A stretch of DNA of 64,000 nt from an uncultured Winogradskyella sp. (GTDB lineage Bacteria; Bacteroidota; Bacteroidia; Flavobacteriales; Flavobacteriaceae): assembly GCF_947495255.1 (NCBI RefSeq), contig NZ_CANLYI010000004.1, positions 124,001-188,000 on the forward strand. Reading direction: 5' to 3'. Shown here piece by piece: positions 1-8,788 of this stretch. Below the pieces are notes generated by a model that was given only the letters and a program-made list of their open reading frames with translations, did not search any database and was not told where the DNA came from. The first letter of the stretch is position 1, and every line of letters starts with the position of its first letter. Made by a program: the position numbers and the translations under genes.

Positions 1-890
1 AACATTGTTAAAATCCCATGATTTTGGTAAACTTTATGAAGCACATAAAAGTTATCTTTAAAAATTTGAATGCCAAAAGAGTAAGTGAACATTATAAATA
101 TACCAATAGCGAATAATATAAAAAGCGCATAAATTCGTTTTACAGAAGTATAAAGTAAATACAATAAGAAAAGTAAATTGAATAAATAAATTGTTTTTGT
201 ACCAATCATAAAAGAAAAAACAATTGAACACAATAGAAAAATAAAATTAATGTTGGTTTTCTTATTTAAGTAACTGGCAAAGAAATACATTATTAAAATG
301 ATATATATATAACTTGAATGACTAGCGTGTAAAAAAAGACCATTGTAACCAAACCTATTAGAGAACCCTATATAAGTTTTAAATAAATCTAAATTAAAAA
401 TAAACCCAATCAGAATTGCAAAAGCATTTATTATAAAAATACCTTTAATTGTTGTGTCTAAATAACTCAATTGTTTTTTTGCAATTATTCTGTCAGTTTT
501 GTTTATAGGCTTAAAGGCATAGTACAAAATGAAAACAAAAACATATGAATTAAGCGTATATAAATTTAAAACGAGTCTGTTTAAAAAACTTTCCTTTAAA
601 AGAAAAAATTGTCCCAGTATATAAAACATAGTAAATAGAACTATGCCTTTTAATAATTGTTTACTAAATTCTTTCTTATAAATAAAAATATATCCACATA
701 AAAAAATTTCAACTAAAAGCTTAACAACCCCTGAGACTCTAGTGAAATCAAAATTACTAAACTTTAGATATTTACTTATAAATTCACTGAAGTAAAAAGC
801 AAATAAAATAAGAGAAGGTAATACTAACTTTATATCAAATGAATTAAAGTCAATCTTTTTTTGATCGAAGGATTCTATAGTATTTAACAT
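1..890 (-). CDS. O-antigen polymerase/ligase-like polytopic membrane protein (partial, runs off window start)
   Basis: Open minus-strand frame from ATG at 890 (MLNTIESFDQKKIDFN...) with many hydrophobic segments; not in the ORF track because it is truncated by the window edge; overlaps the next ORF by ~40 nt. Confidence 0.6.
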   Translation of the reverse strand, partial: MLNTIESFDQKKIDFNSFDIKLVLPSLILFAFYFSEFISKYLKFSNFDFTRVSGVVKLLVEIFLCGYIFIYKKEFSKQLLKGIVLFTMFYILGQFFLLKESFLNRLVLNLYTLNSYVFVFILYYAFKPINKTDRIIAKKQLSYLDTTIKGIFIINAFAILIGFIFNLDLFKTYIGFSNRFGYNGLFLHASHSSYIYIILIMYFFASYLNKKTNINFIFLLCSIVFSFMIGTKTIYLFNLLFLLYLLYTSVKRIYALFILFAIGIFIMFTYSFGIQIFKDNFYVLHKVYQNHGILTM

Positions 891-1629
891 TCCATTTTAT
901 TGTAAACTTTATTATACTTTTTATATTCCAAAAATTATACTTACTAAAAATATTTTTTGAACTAGTCTCATTTAAGTGATGAAATACTATCGCGTCTGAT
1001 ACTGCAATAATTTTAAACCCTTTATTATGAGCTTCAAAACAAATATCAATATCTTCGCAATATAACCTATATCTTTCGTCTAAAAGACACTCATTTTCTT
1101 TGAGTAATTTATCGCTAATTAACATACATGCACCAAGACACCAATCTATTTCGGGTCCTTGCATTTGTGATTCGTCTAAAGCTTTTAAAATCCCTAATCT
1201 CTTTTTAAATACATTGATAAAATTAGGAAAATGTTTCCAAGTCTTTTGGAGTCTTCCGTCTGGATATTTTAATAATGGTGTAGTAATAGCAATTTTAGGA
1301 TTGTTTTGCATGGTTTTATATAGAATATCTATAAAATCCATTTCAAAATAAGTATCCGGATTTAATAATAAAAAATACTTTGTTTTAAGATTGAAGTGCC
1401 TAATTAGATCATTATTGTTCTTAGAGAACCCTTCTAATTTCTTTTTAATTAAAACAGAATTACTGTAGGAACTATTTAAGAGTATCTCTGCAGTGTTATC
1501 ACTAGATTTAGCATCACAGAAATAAACGTTTTTTATATTAAAGCGTGTTAAAGAGTTTAATAATTTTTGAATAAAGTCTCCGTGATTATGAGTAACCACA
1601 AGAATACTAATATTTCCTTCTTTAGCCAT
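850..1629 (-). CDS. glycosyltransferase family 2 (rhamnosyltransferase-like)
   Basis: ISILVVTHNHGDFIQKLLNSL, LLLNPDTYFE and DIDICFEAHNKGFKI motifs typical of GT2. Confidence 0.85.
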   Translation of the reverse strand: MAKEGNISILVVTHNHGDFIQKLLNSLTRFNIKNVYFCDAKSSDNTAEILLNSSYSNSVLIKKKLEGFSKNNNDLIRHFNLKTKYFLLLNPDTYFEMDFIDILYKTMQNNPKIAITTPLLKYPDGRLQKTWKHFPNFINVFKKRLGILKALDESQMQGPEIDWCLGACMLISDKLLKENECLLDERYRLYCEDIDICFEAHNKGFKIIAVSDAIVFHHLNETSSKNIFSKYNFWNIKSIIKFTIKWNVKYYRILRSKKD

Positions 1630-2662
1630 GAAAAGTAATTTTTTTTAGTTCCTTTATATAATCAGCAAACGAATAATTACTAAGATAGGTACGTCTTACA
1701 ATAGGTTTAATTTCTTCTTTAGTTCTCGAAAACTTATTAAACAATATTTCGAAATTATCTAAATCGTTATTTAAAACTTCAGCTACATTATCATCACAAA
1801 GATTTTGCGATACAACTTGTTCTGTTGTGAATACGGTTAGTCCACTCATTAGAGCCTCTATATAAACCAATGGAGAAACTTCATAATTTTCATCACTTAA
1901 AAATAATAATGCATCATTTTGCTGTAATGCTTCAAATTTATCATTTTCATTTAGTAAAGGTCCATAATAAGTAAGAAATTGATACTCTTTGTTTAATGCT
2001 TTAATCAATGTCTGGTCTTTATCACATAAAATACCACCATAGATATTTAGCTTACATTTAATGCCTTTTGCTTTAATTAATTGTGCTAATTTATCGATTC
2101 TATAAATTCCTTTTGCTTTAGAAATATTAGATAAAAAAATAAAATTTACCTCATCAGATTGGTTATATCTCAAAGGTTTAGATGTATAGTAATCTGGCAA
2201 CGCATTAGGTAATAAAAAACAACTTAGTCCTAATGCTTCAATAATTTTGAATTGAGCTTTATTTATAACAATAATTTTTGTTTTTAAAAACAACCTTTTG
2301 TTATAAAACTTAATTTTATCCTCCAATCCATTTGCATGAATATGAATCGTAACATTTAAGGTTTTAAAATGACAAACAAATAAGATGATTAAATCGCGAT
2401 AAAAAGCAAATCCTTTTGGTGTAAAATTAAGATAGACACTGTCCTTTTTTCTAATTTTAAAAAGTCGTTTAATGACCTTTAAAAGAAACGATATTTTACT
2501 AAAACTAAACTTACCAAAATTATCATAGTCCTTGGCTTGTGCTGTATCTATTGTATTAATTTCTATTTCATTATCTAATTCAAGAGCATCTTTTATATGC
2601 GTAGATATAACCTTAACACCATTGTTGGGTCCAGAAATCGGAAAAACAAAGAATAGACTCAT
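1622..2662 (-). CDS. glycosyltransferase family 1/4
   Basis: GPNNGVKVIS N-terminus, NFIFLSNISKAKGIYRI and SPLVYIEALMSGLTVF motifs of GT-B glycosyltransferases. Confidence 0.8.
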   Translation of the reverse strand: MSLFFVFPISGPNNGVKVISTHIKDALELDNEIEINTIDTAQAKDYDNFGKFSFSKISFLLKVIKRLFKIRKKDSVYLNFTPKGFAFYRDLIILFVCHFKTLNVTIHIHANGLEDKIKFYNKRLFLKTKIIVINKAQFKIIEALGLSCFLLPNALPDYYTSKPLRYNQSDEVNFIFLSNISKAKGIYRIDKLAQLIKAKGIKCKLNIYGGILCDKDQTLIKALNKEYQFLTYYGPLLNENDKFEALQQNDALLFLSDENYEVSPLVYIEALMSGLTVFTTEQVVSQNLCDDNVAEVLNNDLDNFEILFNKFSRTKEEIKPIVRRTYLSNYSFADYIKELKKITFHG

Positions 2663-2671
2663 TTAGCGTTT

Positions 2672-3913
2672 TCACTTAATTTTTTGATTATTATTAAAAT
2701 TCACATTTACGAGTAAACATGTAAAAAAGACAAAGAAAATAATTCCTTTATTTCTTACCAAAGCAGACTCTGTTAAATTAAAACACAAATATATAAACCC
2801 TATCGCAATTAAAAGCTTATTATGACTTACAAGTCCCTTTTTAAATATAACGAAGAATAGCGAGACTAATACTAAAAACCCAAAAACACCTGTATATATA
2901 AACTCAGTTAGATATTGATTATGTGAATTAAACTTTTGGGTTTTTCCATGAATAAAATTATTCTTTTCGTAATACTTCATCAATTCATCAATCTCATCTC
3001 CTGGAGAAACTCCTGTCCAAAAATTATTTGATATAAGATCTATTGAGCAATAATATTTAGCAACTCTTGCTCTAACAGCAGTAAAATTAGAGCCAGAAAA
3101 ATCGCGAGATGTAATATCATTTTTTATATCTATACCATTTAATTTATCTACTACAAATAGTGATGAGAGCGAGACACTAACAAGCAATAAAGCTGCAATA
3201 AATAATTTAAATTTAGTATGCTTTTTTAGTAAAAACCCAAAATAAACTATCATTATTAAAAACAATCCCGTCAATAAAAATGAATTAAGAAAAAACAATA
3301 ACACTGTTAAATATAGAGTTAGCGTTAATCTAAGCGCCATATTTATGTTTAATATTCCTTTTGACTCAATCCCATCATAACCAATAATAAATAGCGCAAA
3401 CAACACTTGAGTTCCAAAATAAATAGGGTGTGTACCTTCTATAACTTTTGTCAGCTCCATATATGAGAAAAAATTACCATTAATCTGGTTAAATGGATTT
3501 GGAGATGCATAATACAAGGTTCTTAAAATAGCCGCACTATAAAAGATAAGACTTGCCAATAGAATTGACAAAACATACCATTTTAAGGTTTTAAAGACGA
3601 GTTTTTTATTAATAAAACCAGAAAACAAATAACAAATTATAGGTATTACTAAGAAAACAATACGGTGCTCTAATTTTTTAAACCCTCTATCTAAATTATT
3701 TGTGTATAACAACGCAATGACCATTAAAGCAAATAACAATATAAGCGGTGTATATAAAGGTTCCCACTTCTTTACAGACATTCTATTTGTTGCAGAATAG
3801 ACAATCGCAGTAACCAGAGTTAAAATAATAGCAATATTGTTAGCTAACATCCAAAATGGAATCGTAACTGCAATAGTTATGAATAAAAAATCAACTACTT
3901 TTTCGTACTTCAT
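2672..3913 (-). CDS. O-antigen ligase/polymerase family membrane protein
   Basis: Polytopic; HNQYLTEFIYTGVFGFLVL near C-terminus, typical of the Wzy/WaaL family. Confidence 0.75.
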   Translation of the reverse strand: MKYEKVVDFLFITIAVTIPFWMLANNIAIILTLVTAIVYSATNRMSVKKWEPLYTPLILLFALMVIALLYTNNLDRGFKKLEHRIVFLVIPIICYLFSGFINKKLVFKTLKWYVLSILLASLIFYSAAILRTLYYASPNPFNQINGNFFSYMELTKVIEGTHPIYFGTQVLFALFIIGYDGIESKGILNINMALRLTLTLYLTVLLFFLNSFLLTGLFLIMIVYFGFLLKKHTKFKLFIAALLLVSVSLSSLFVVDKLNGIDIKNDITSRDFSGSNFTAVRARVAKYYCSIDLISNNFWTGVSPGDEIDELMKYYEKNNFIHGKTQKFNSHNQYLTEFIYTGVFGFLVLVSLFFVIFKKGLVSHNKLLIAIGFIYLCFNLTESALVRNKGIIFFVFFTCLLVNVNFNNNQKIK

Positions 3914-5042
3914 AACTTTCTGGTTGTAGACTGTAATATATTATCAATAGATAAAAGATAAAAAGTGTATCAAAATAGATAAATACATTATCTGACAAAA
4001 ATAAGAGATTCATAAATATTAAAAGAGGAATCGCCTTTTTGCTCACTAAGTTAATTTTAAAAAAACCAAAAACCCATATTAAGTAGGAAACAAAACCCAT
4101 TTCCACTATTATTTTTAGAATATCAGAATGTAAGAAACTAATATTCTCAAAATTAGCAGACAAAAATAAATTAGTAGAACCTAACGAATTACCAAAGAAA
4201 ATATTAGATGAAAAATGATTAATTGTATCTGTATAAACTCTTAATCTTCCTTGTGTAAACCAATTGGGACTAATACCTGTGATATCAGTTATCAACTGGT
4301 CAAAATTACCTTGTATAAAATTATATATTATTATTAATAACGTAAAATTGAGAAATATAAACCAATAGTAAACATTTTTCTTATTTGAAGCTTTTTTATT
4401 TCTAATACTAAAAAACCAGTATACAGCCAACCCAAGCAATGCGCCTACTATTGAAATTCTTTTAAAAGCCAACAAAAATAAAATGATAGACACAATTGTT
4501 CTCACTTTTCGTTTTTCTATAATATAAAAGATCATAAACAAACCAAATGGGAAAGCCATCCAAGATTCTGTTTTTAGGGATGATGTTTTTAGCGCTAGGA
4601 TAAAATCATTTATAATATTAACATTAAAGAAAAAGCTAATATTGGTAATAATAAAAATTATAGCATAGACAACAAATAGTGAGTCTAAAATAACACCTAC
4701 CGGCTTTTTAATAACTGTGGTTATTAAAATTATGGATAAAATAGGTAACAATATTAAAAGCGCCTCTTCAAAAAATCGAAAAGACAAATCGTAACTAACT
4801 ATAGAAACAAATAAGTTAAGAATAATTAAACCCGAAAAAAGCAAAAGGTTTTTTAAAGGCGTCGCATAAATTTTTAATTTTCTAATCCCAGAAAATGCAA
4901 ATAATAAAAAAATAGGCGGTATCAAATATTTGGTATAGCGTAAAACCGAACCATAGTTAGTTGAAATAGCGGATACACCAACCAACAGGCACAAAAACCA
5001 TAGTAATAAAGAATCTTTTTTTACTATTAGTTTTTTATCCAT
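3891..5042 (-). CDS. O-antigen polymerase-like membrane protein
   Basis: Polytopic membrane protein with HSDILKIIVEMGFVSYLIWV, Wzy-like; within polysaccharide operon. Confidence 0.65.
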   Translation of the reverse strand: MDKKLIVKKDSLLLWFLCLLVGVSAISTNYGSVLRYTKYLIPPIFLLFAFSGIRKLKIYATPLKNLLLFSGLIILNLFVSIVSYDLSFRFFEEALLILLPILSIILITTVIKKPVGVILDSLFVVYAIIFIITNISFFFNVNIINDFILALKTSSLKTESWMAFPFGLFMIFYIIEKRKVRTIVSIILFLLAFKRISIVGALLGLAVYWFFSIRNKKASNKKNVYYWFIFLNFTLLIIIYNFIQGNFDQLITDITGISPNWFTQGRLRVYTDTINHFSSNIFFGNSLGSTNLFLSANFENISFLHSDILKIIVEMGFVSYLIWVFGFFKINLVSKKAIPLLIFMNLLFLSDNVFIYFDTLFIFYLLIIYYSLQPESYEVRKSS

Positions 5043-6054
5043 TTAAAAGTCTTTCTAAATCAAAATTATTTTTTTCTCTAAATGTTTTAAATAGTAAGTC
5101 GTTATCTAAATAATCTTCATAAGAAAAAACCTCACAACCATATTCACTCGCATAAAACAATAATGATGTTGTAAAACCATAAACTTTTAAGCCAGAATTT
5201 GTTAAAATAATTTGCTCAAATGCAATATTATTGGGTATAACTTCTGTGTTTATGTTGTGTTGTTTAATTAGGTTTTCGATTTTAATACAGTTCGTTTTAG
5301 ATTGTGCAGGATGAAATTTTATATAAATTTTACCGGCTGTAACATCTTCTAATATTCTTTTTATTCCGTTAAGCATTGTGCTTAACTTCATATTGCCTTG
5401 CTCAACAGCTCCTTCTAAAACTAATACAGAGCTCCCAGAAATGTCATAATCGATATGATTAGATGGTAGCATTTTTATTCTTTCTACATGATATGGTAAA
5501 CCCTGAAATCCTTTTGAAGTAATTGAATAAAAAATTGAAGGTGTCTTTTTAGCAAATCTTGTTAAATCAAAAGTTTTGACAAAAAAGATACGTTTTTTTC
5601 CAATAAACGGTAATGCATTTAAAGTACTCTTAACCAATTCCTTTACGATGCTCTTGTCATTATTATTCATTAAGTATAATGAATAGGCATTTACACCTTC
5701 TTCTATAATATGAAGTTCGTCGCATTGATTGTGAGTTACTATAATCTGCATTGCAGGATGAAATACATGTGGCAAATACGCTCTAAACTTTATACCATCT
5801 CTAAATTGATTAGTTAATAGTTTATCAATCTTATTAATCTGCTTATGTTTTTTGTAAAAATTTGTGAGTCCAAAAGAATCTAAATCATCATGTATATCAG
5901 TAATGTCTATTATTGTGAAGTTACTAATTTCATCGTTTTCATAGTTTCTAGAAATCACAAATACAATATCCTCATTTACCAAATGAAACTTTTTAATAAT
6001 CGCTTTAGTCACATAATAAGTTAAATGGCTATGTATATAAAAGAGATTTTTCAT
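5035..6054 (-). CDS. polysialyltransferase-like / GT52-like glycosyltransferase
   Basis: HIIEEGVNAYSLY, KIYIKFHPAQSK and YGFTTSLLFYASEYG motifs resemble the polysialyltransferase family. Confidence 0.6.
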   Translation of the reverse strand: MKNLFYIHSHLTYYVTKAIIKKFHLVNEDIVFVISRNYENDEISNFTIIDITDIHDDLDSFGLTNFYKKHKQINKIDKLLTNQFRDGIKFRAYLPHVFHPAMQIIVTHNQCDELHIIEEGVNAYSLYLMNNNDKSIVKELVKSTLNALPFIGKKRIFFVKTFDLTRFAKKTPSIFYSITSKGFQGLPYHVERIKMLPSNHIDYDISGSSVLVLEGAVEQGNMKLSTMLNGIKRILEDVTAGKIYIKFHPAQSKTNCIKIENLIKQHNINTEVIPNNIAFEQIILTNSGLKVYGFTTSLLFYASEYGCEVFSYEDYLDNDLLFKTFREKNNFDLERLLNG

Positions 6055-7484
6055 TTAAACTTATTCACTAGGTTTTTGAAGAATTTACGCTCTAAAATTA
6101 TTAAAATAATCAAATAATAGAATATAGACAAAGGTACAATGTAATACTTTTTTTCATCTGCTATAAATAAATCTTTTGCTATAAAATAGAATGGTAAAGC
6201 TACTAAAGTAGATACTATTATTACTTTAAGAATTTGAATAATTGGGAAGTATGAGAACAAGTTTGTTGATAGCCTTCTATTAATAAATAAAATAGGAATA
6301 ATTACGGTAGTATAGCTTGCTATTAATGTTGCAATGACAGCTCCAATATTTCCATATATTGGAATCAAAATCAAATTACAAATAACATTCACCACAGCAC
6401 TCGCAACAACATGGATTGGAGCTAAGTTTTTTAATCCAATTATACCCATAAAAATACTAAACGGAAAAACTGATATTAAAAAACGTAAGGTGTATATTTT
6501 AAAAATACTTCCTGATTCTTCAAACCGAGAACCAAATAGTAGAATGATTATCTCTGTAGAAAACAAAAAGCAGAATACTATAATTGGAAGTAATAAAACA
6601 GAAATTTGTTTCGTCGTTGTTTTAGTAAGTTTTAGTGTTTTTGTAATATGGTTATCTCGTAATAGTTCTGTTATTTTAGGGGTAATCACGGTAAATAACG
6701 ATGTTGTAATCACTGCAATAAAAGGAATATTAAATGCACCAACTTGATAGAAAGCAAATACCTCTGGAGTTTCTATGGCAGAGATCATATATTTATCTAT
6801 TTGCATATTTAGTATGCCTGCTAAAACCAAAAATATAGTTGGCAACACAAATTTTAATTCTTCATTCTTTAGATTAACATCTGTTTTAAAATTAAACTCT
6901 TTAAATGATTTAGCAAAAGGAATACTATACACTAAAAACTTCACCACTTCGTATATTAAGAAAAACTGTAAGATTTCAGTAATTGTAAACTCATGGGTTC
7001 CGAAATAAAAAAAGCCAGCTAGATAACTTATTAAAAACAAAAAGCTAGTTACGTTTAAATAATTGAGCTTATCAGAGAATAAGAAGAAATTAGAGAAAAA
7101 AGTATTCGTTATTTTAAACAAAATAATAAATACAAAATAGACAATATAGATTGGAAAAAAATCATTTTCGAACCATAAAGCAAGCTTGTCCTTTAGTACA
7201 AAAAAAAGAAATGCGGCTAACATGGAAAAGAAAATCATACTAAAGAAAAAGCGCTTGTATAGCGCGTTTTTCTCTAAAAAGGTATTGTATTTACTAATAT
7301 AATAATTGAGTGTTGTCGGAAACGCAGATGCGACCGTTACCGCAAAGGTTAGGATAACGAAAAACTGCTGAAGCTTACCAAATTCAGAAACGTCTAAAAT
7401 CACTCTAGCTAAACCAATGTTTAAAACTAAAGTCTCTAGAAGTCTAATAAAATTACTTGCACTATATTTTAATTGAGTTTTCAA
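6051..7484 (-). CDS. oligosaccharide flippase (Wzx-like)
   Basis: ~12 TM segments, MATE/PST-type architecture, in polysaccharide operon. Confidence 0.8.
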   Translation of the reverse strand: MKTQLKYSASNFIRLLETLVLNIGLARVILDVSEFGKLQQFFVILTFAVTVASAFPTTLNYYISKYNTFLEKNALYKRFFFSMIFFSMLAAFLFFVLKDKLALWFENDFFPIYIVYFVFIILFKITNTFFSNFFLFSDKLNYLNVTSFLFLISYLAGFFYFGTHEFTITEILQFFLIYEVVKFLVYSIPFAKSFKEFNFKTDVNLKNEELKFVLPTIFLVLAGILNMQIDKYMISAIETPEVFAFYQVGAFNIPFIAVITTSLFTVITPKITELLRDNHITKTLKLTKTTTKQISVLLLPIIVFCFLFSTEIIILLFGSRFEESGSIFKIYTLRFLISVFPFSIFMGIIGLKNLAPIHVVASAVVNVICNLILIPIYGNIGAVIATLIASYTTVIIPILFINRRLSTNLFSYFPIIQILKVIIVSTLVALPFYFIAKDLFIADEKKYYIVPLSIFYYLIILIILERKFFKNLVNKFK

Positions 7485-8113
7485 TTCAGTTTTACGGCAT
7501 CTTGACTAAATGTAGAAATATAATTTGGGCTTACCTCCTTTAGGCTTTGGTTATTATAACCATAAAAAGAGATATCATTATTATCAGCGGCTTCAAAATC
7601 ATTTATAGAATCACCTATTAAACACGTACTCTGCTTTTCGTAGTTATGTTTACTAATAATATCTTTAACCAACTTGTTTTTAGCTGTTGGCGAACCTTCA
7701 ATAGATAAGAAATATGCAGATAAATTTAATTCCTTACATAAAAAACGAAGCTCTTCTTGATCAGATCCTGAGACAATGTGAAACTTATAATTACTATAAT
7801 TTTTTTCTATAAATGAAACACTATCTTTTATTAGATTTTTTTGGTCTATAAGAGATTCTCTCATAATAACAGAAAAACGATTAGCATAATCCAAAATTTC
7901 CTCTTCAGTTGTTTCTCTACCAATTATGTGTTCAAAAAAATATCTTATTTTAACATATCTAGAAAGACCACCATTATATCTGTGATAATCAACAAGCTTA
8001 TCAACTTCTAACGGCTTAAAGTCTTTAAAGATCTCTCTAAACCCAAAGTCTCTAACTTGCATGGAGTCTAATATAACACCATCGAAATCCCATAGAATTG
8101 TTTTAAATTTCAT
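7481..8113 (-). CDS. HAD family hydrolase / phosphatase
   Basis: WDFDGVILDS motif I and CLIGDSINDFEAADN motif IV. Confidence 0.9.
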   Translation of the reverse strand: MKFKTILWDFDGVILDSMQVRDFGFREIFKDFKPLEVDKLVDYHRYNGGLSRYVKIRYFFEHIIGRETTEEEILDYANRFSVIMRESLIDQKNLIKDSVSFIEKNYSNYKFHIVSGSDQEELRFLCKELNLSAYFLSIEGSPTAKNKLVKDIISKHNYEKQSTCLIGDSINDFEAADNNDISFYGYNNQSLKEVSPNYISTFSQDAVKLN

Positions 8114-8788
8114 TTAATTAAGGTGTTTATATATTAATTCTGCCATATCAAAATCGTCCGGCCAGTCAATATCAAATGATGCATAACCTTTTGTTTCATA
8201 TAAAAACGGTTTGTTTCCAATTCGATCTAATGTTTCAATGTATTTAGAAACGGAATTTATAAAAATACCACTATTTATCTCATAAAGCTTTGGTAACGTT
8301 TGAGTTCTTGGCCATTTTTCTTTATTCCTATCGTAATTAATACTTCCGTTTTTATCCCATAAAAACGTTTGTAAGTTATTTACAGACATTAAACTATCAA
8401 ATGTATCTTCTTCTAAATTTTTAAGATACGTTTTTATAGCTAAATCATAATGTTCTGCTTTTAAAAATGGTGATGTGACATGTGTCCATAATACATGGCC
8501 AGATTTTATTATTTTAGGCACATATTTAATTAGATCATCTGTACTAGTAGAGGATGATGCTAGATGCTCTGGTCTATTGTCTACAATAATTTTATCACCA
8601 AAGCGCTCTACAATTTTCTTTACTTCATTATCATTTGTAGAAACAACTATAGTGTCAACTAGCTTAGCTTTTAATAATTCTTTAATCTTTAAAAATAATA
8701 ATCCTCCTTCTACTTCAGCAAAAGGCTTCGTGTTTTTATTAGGAACTCTTTCACTACCTGCTCTACATGGTAAAAATACTGTAATCAT
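8114..8788 (-). CDS. acylneuraminate cytidylyltransferase family (CMP-sugar synthetase)
   Basis: FLPCRAGSERVPNKNTKPFAE N-terminus and FDIDWPDDFDMAE C-terminus, NeuA/KdsB-like. Confidence 0.88.
   Translation of the reverse strand: MITVFLPCRAGSERVPNKNTKPFAEVEGGLLFLKIKELLKAKLVDTIVVSTNDNEVKKIVERFGDKIIVDNRPEHLASSSTSTDDLIKYVPKIIKSGHVLWTHVTSPFLKAEHYDLAIKTYLKNLEEDTFDSLMSVNNLQTFLWDKNGSINYDRNKEKWPRTQTLPKLYEINSGIFINSVSKYIETLDRIGNKPFLYETKGYASFDIDWPDDFDMAELIYKHLN

Noticed and set aside
1100-1351. 83-aa ORF on + strand
   Set aside because: Antisense to a well-supported GT2 gene; no motif. Same reasoning for the other short antisense ORFs in the track (e.g. 6334..6747, 8475..8837, 23508..23900, 30573..30977).
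6061-6069. TTATTCACT DnaA-box-like 9-mer
   Set aside because: Isolated in a coding region; expected by chance in AT-rich DNA, shows single hits are not evidence of an origin.
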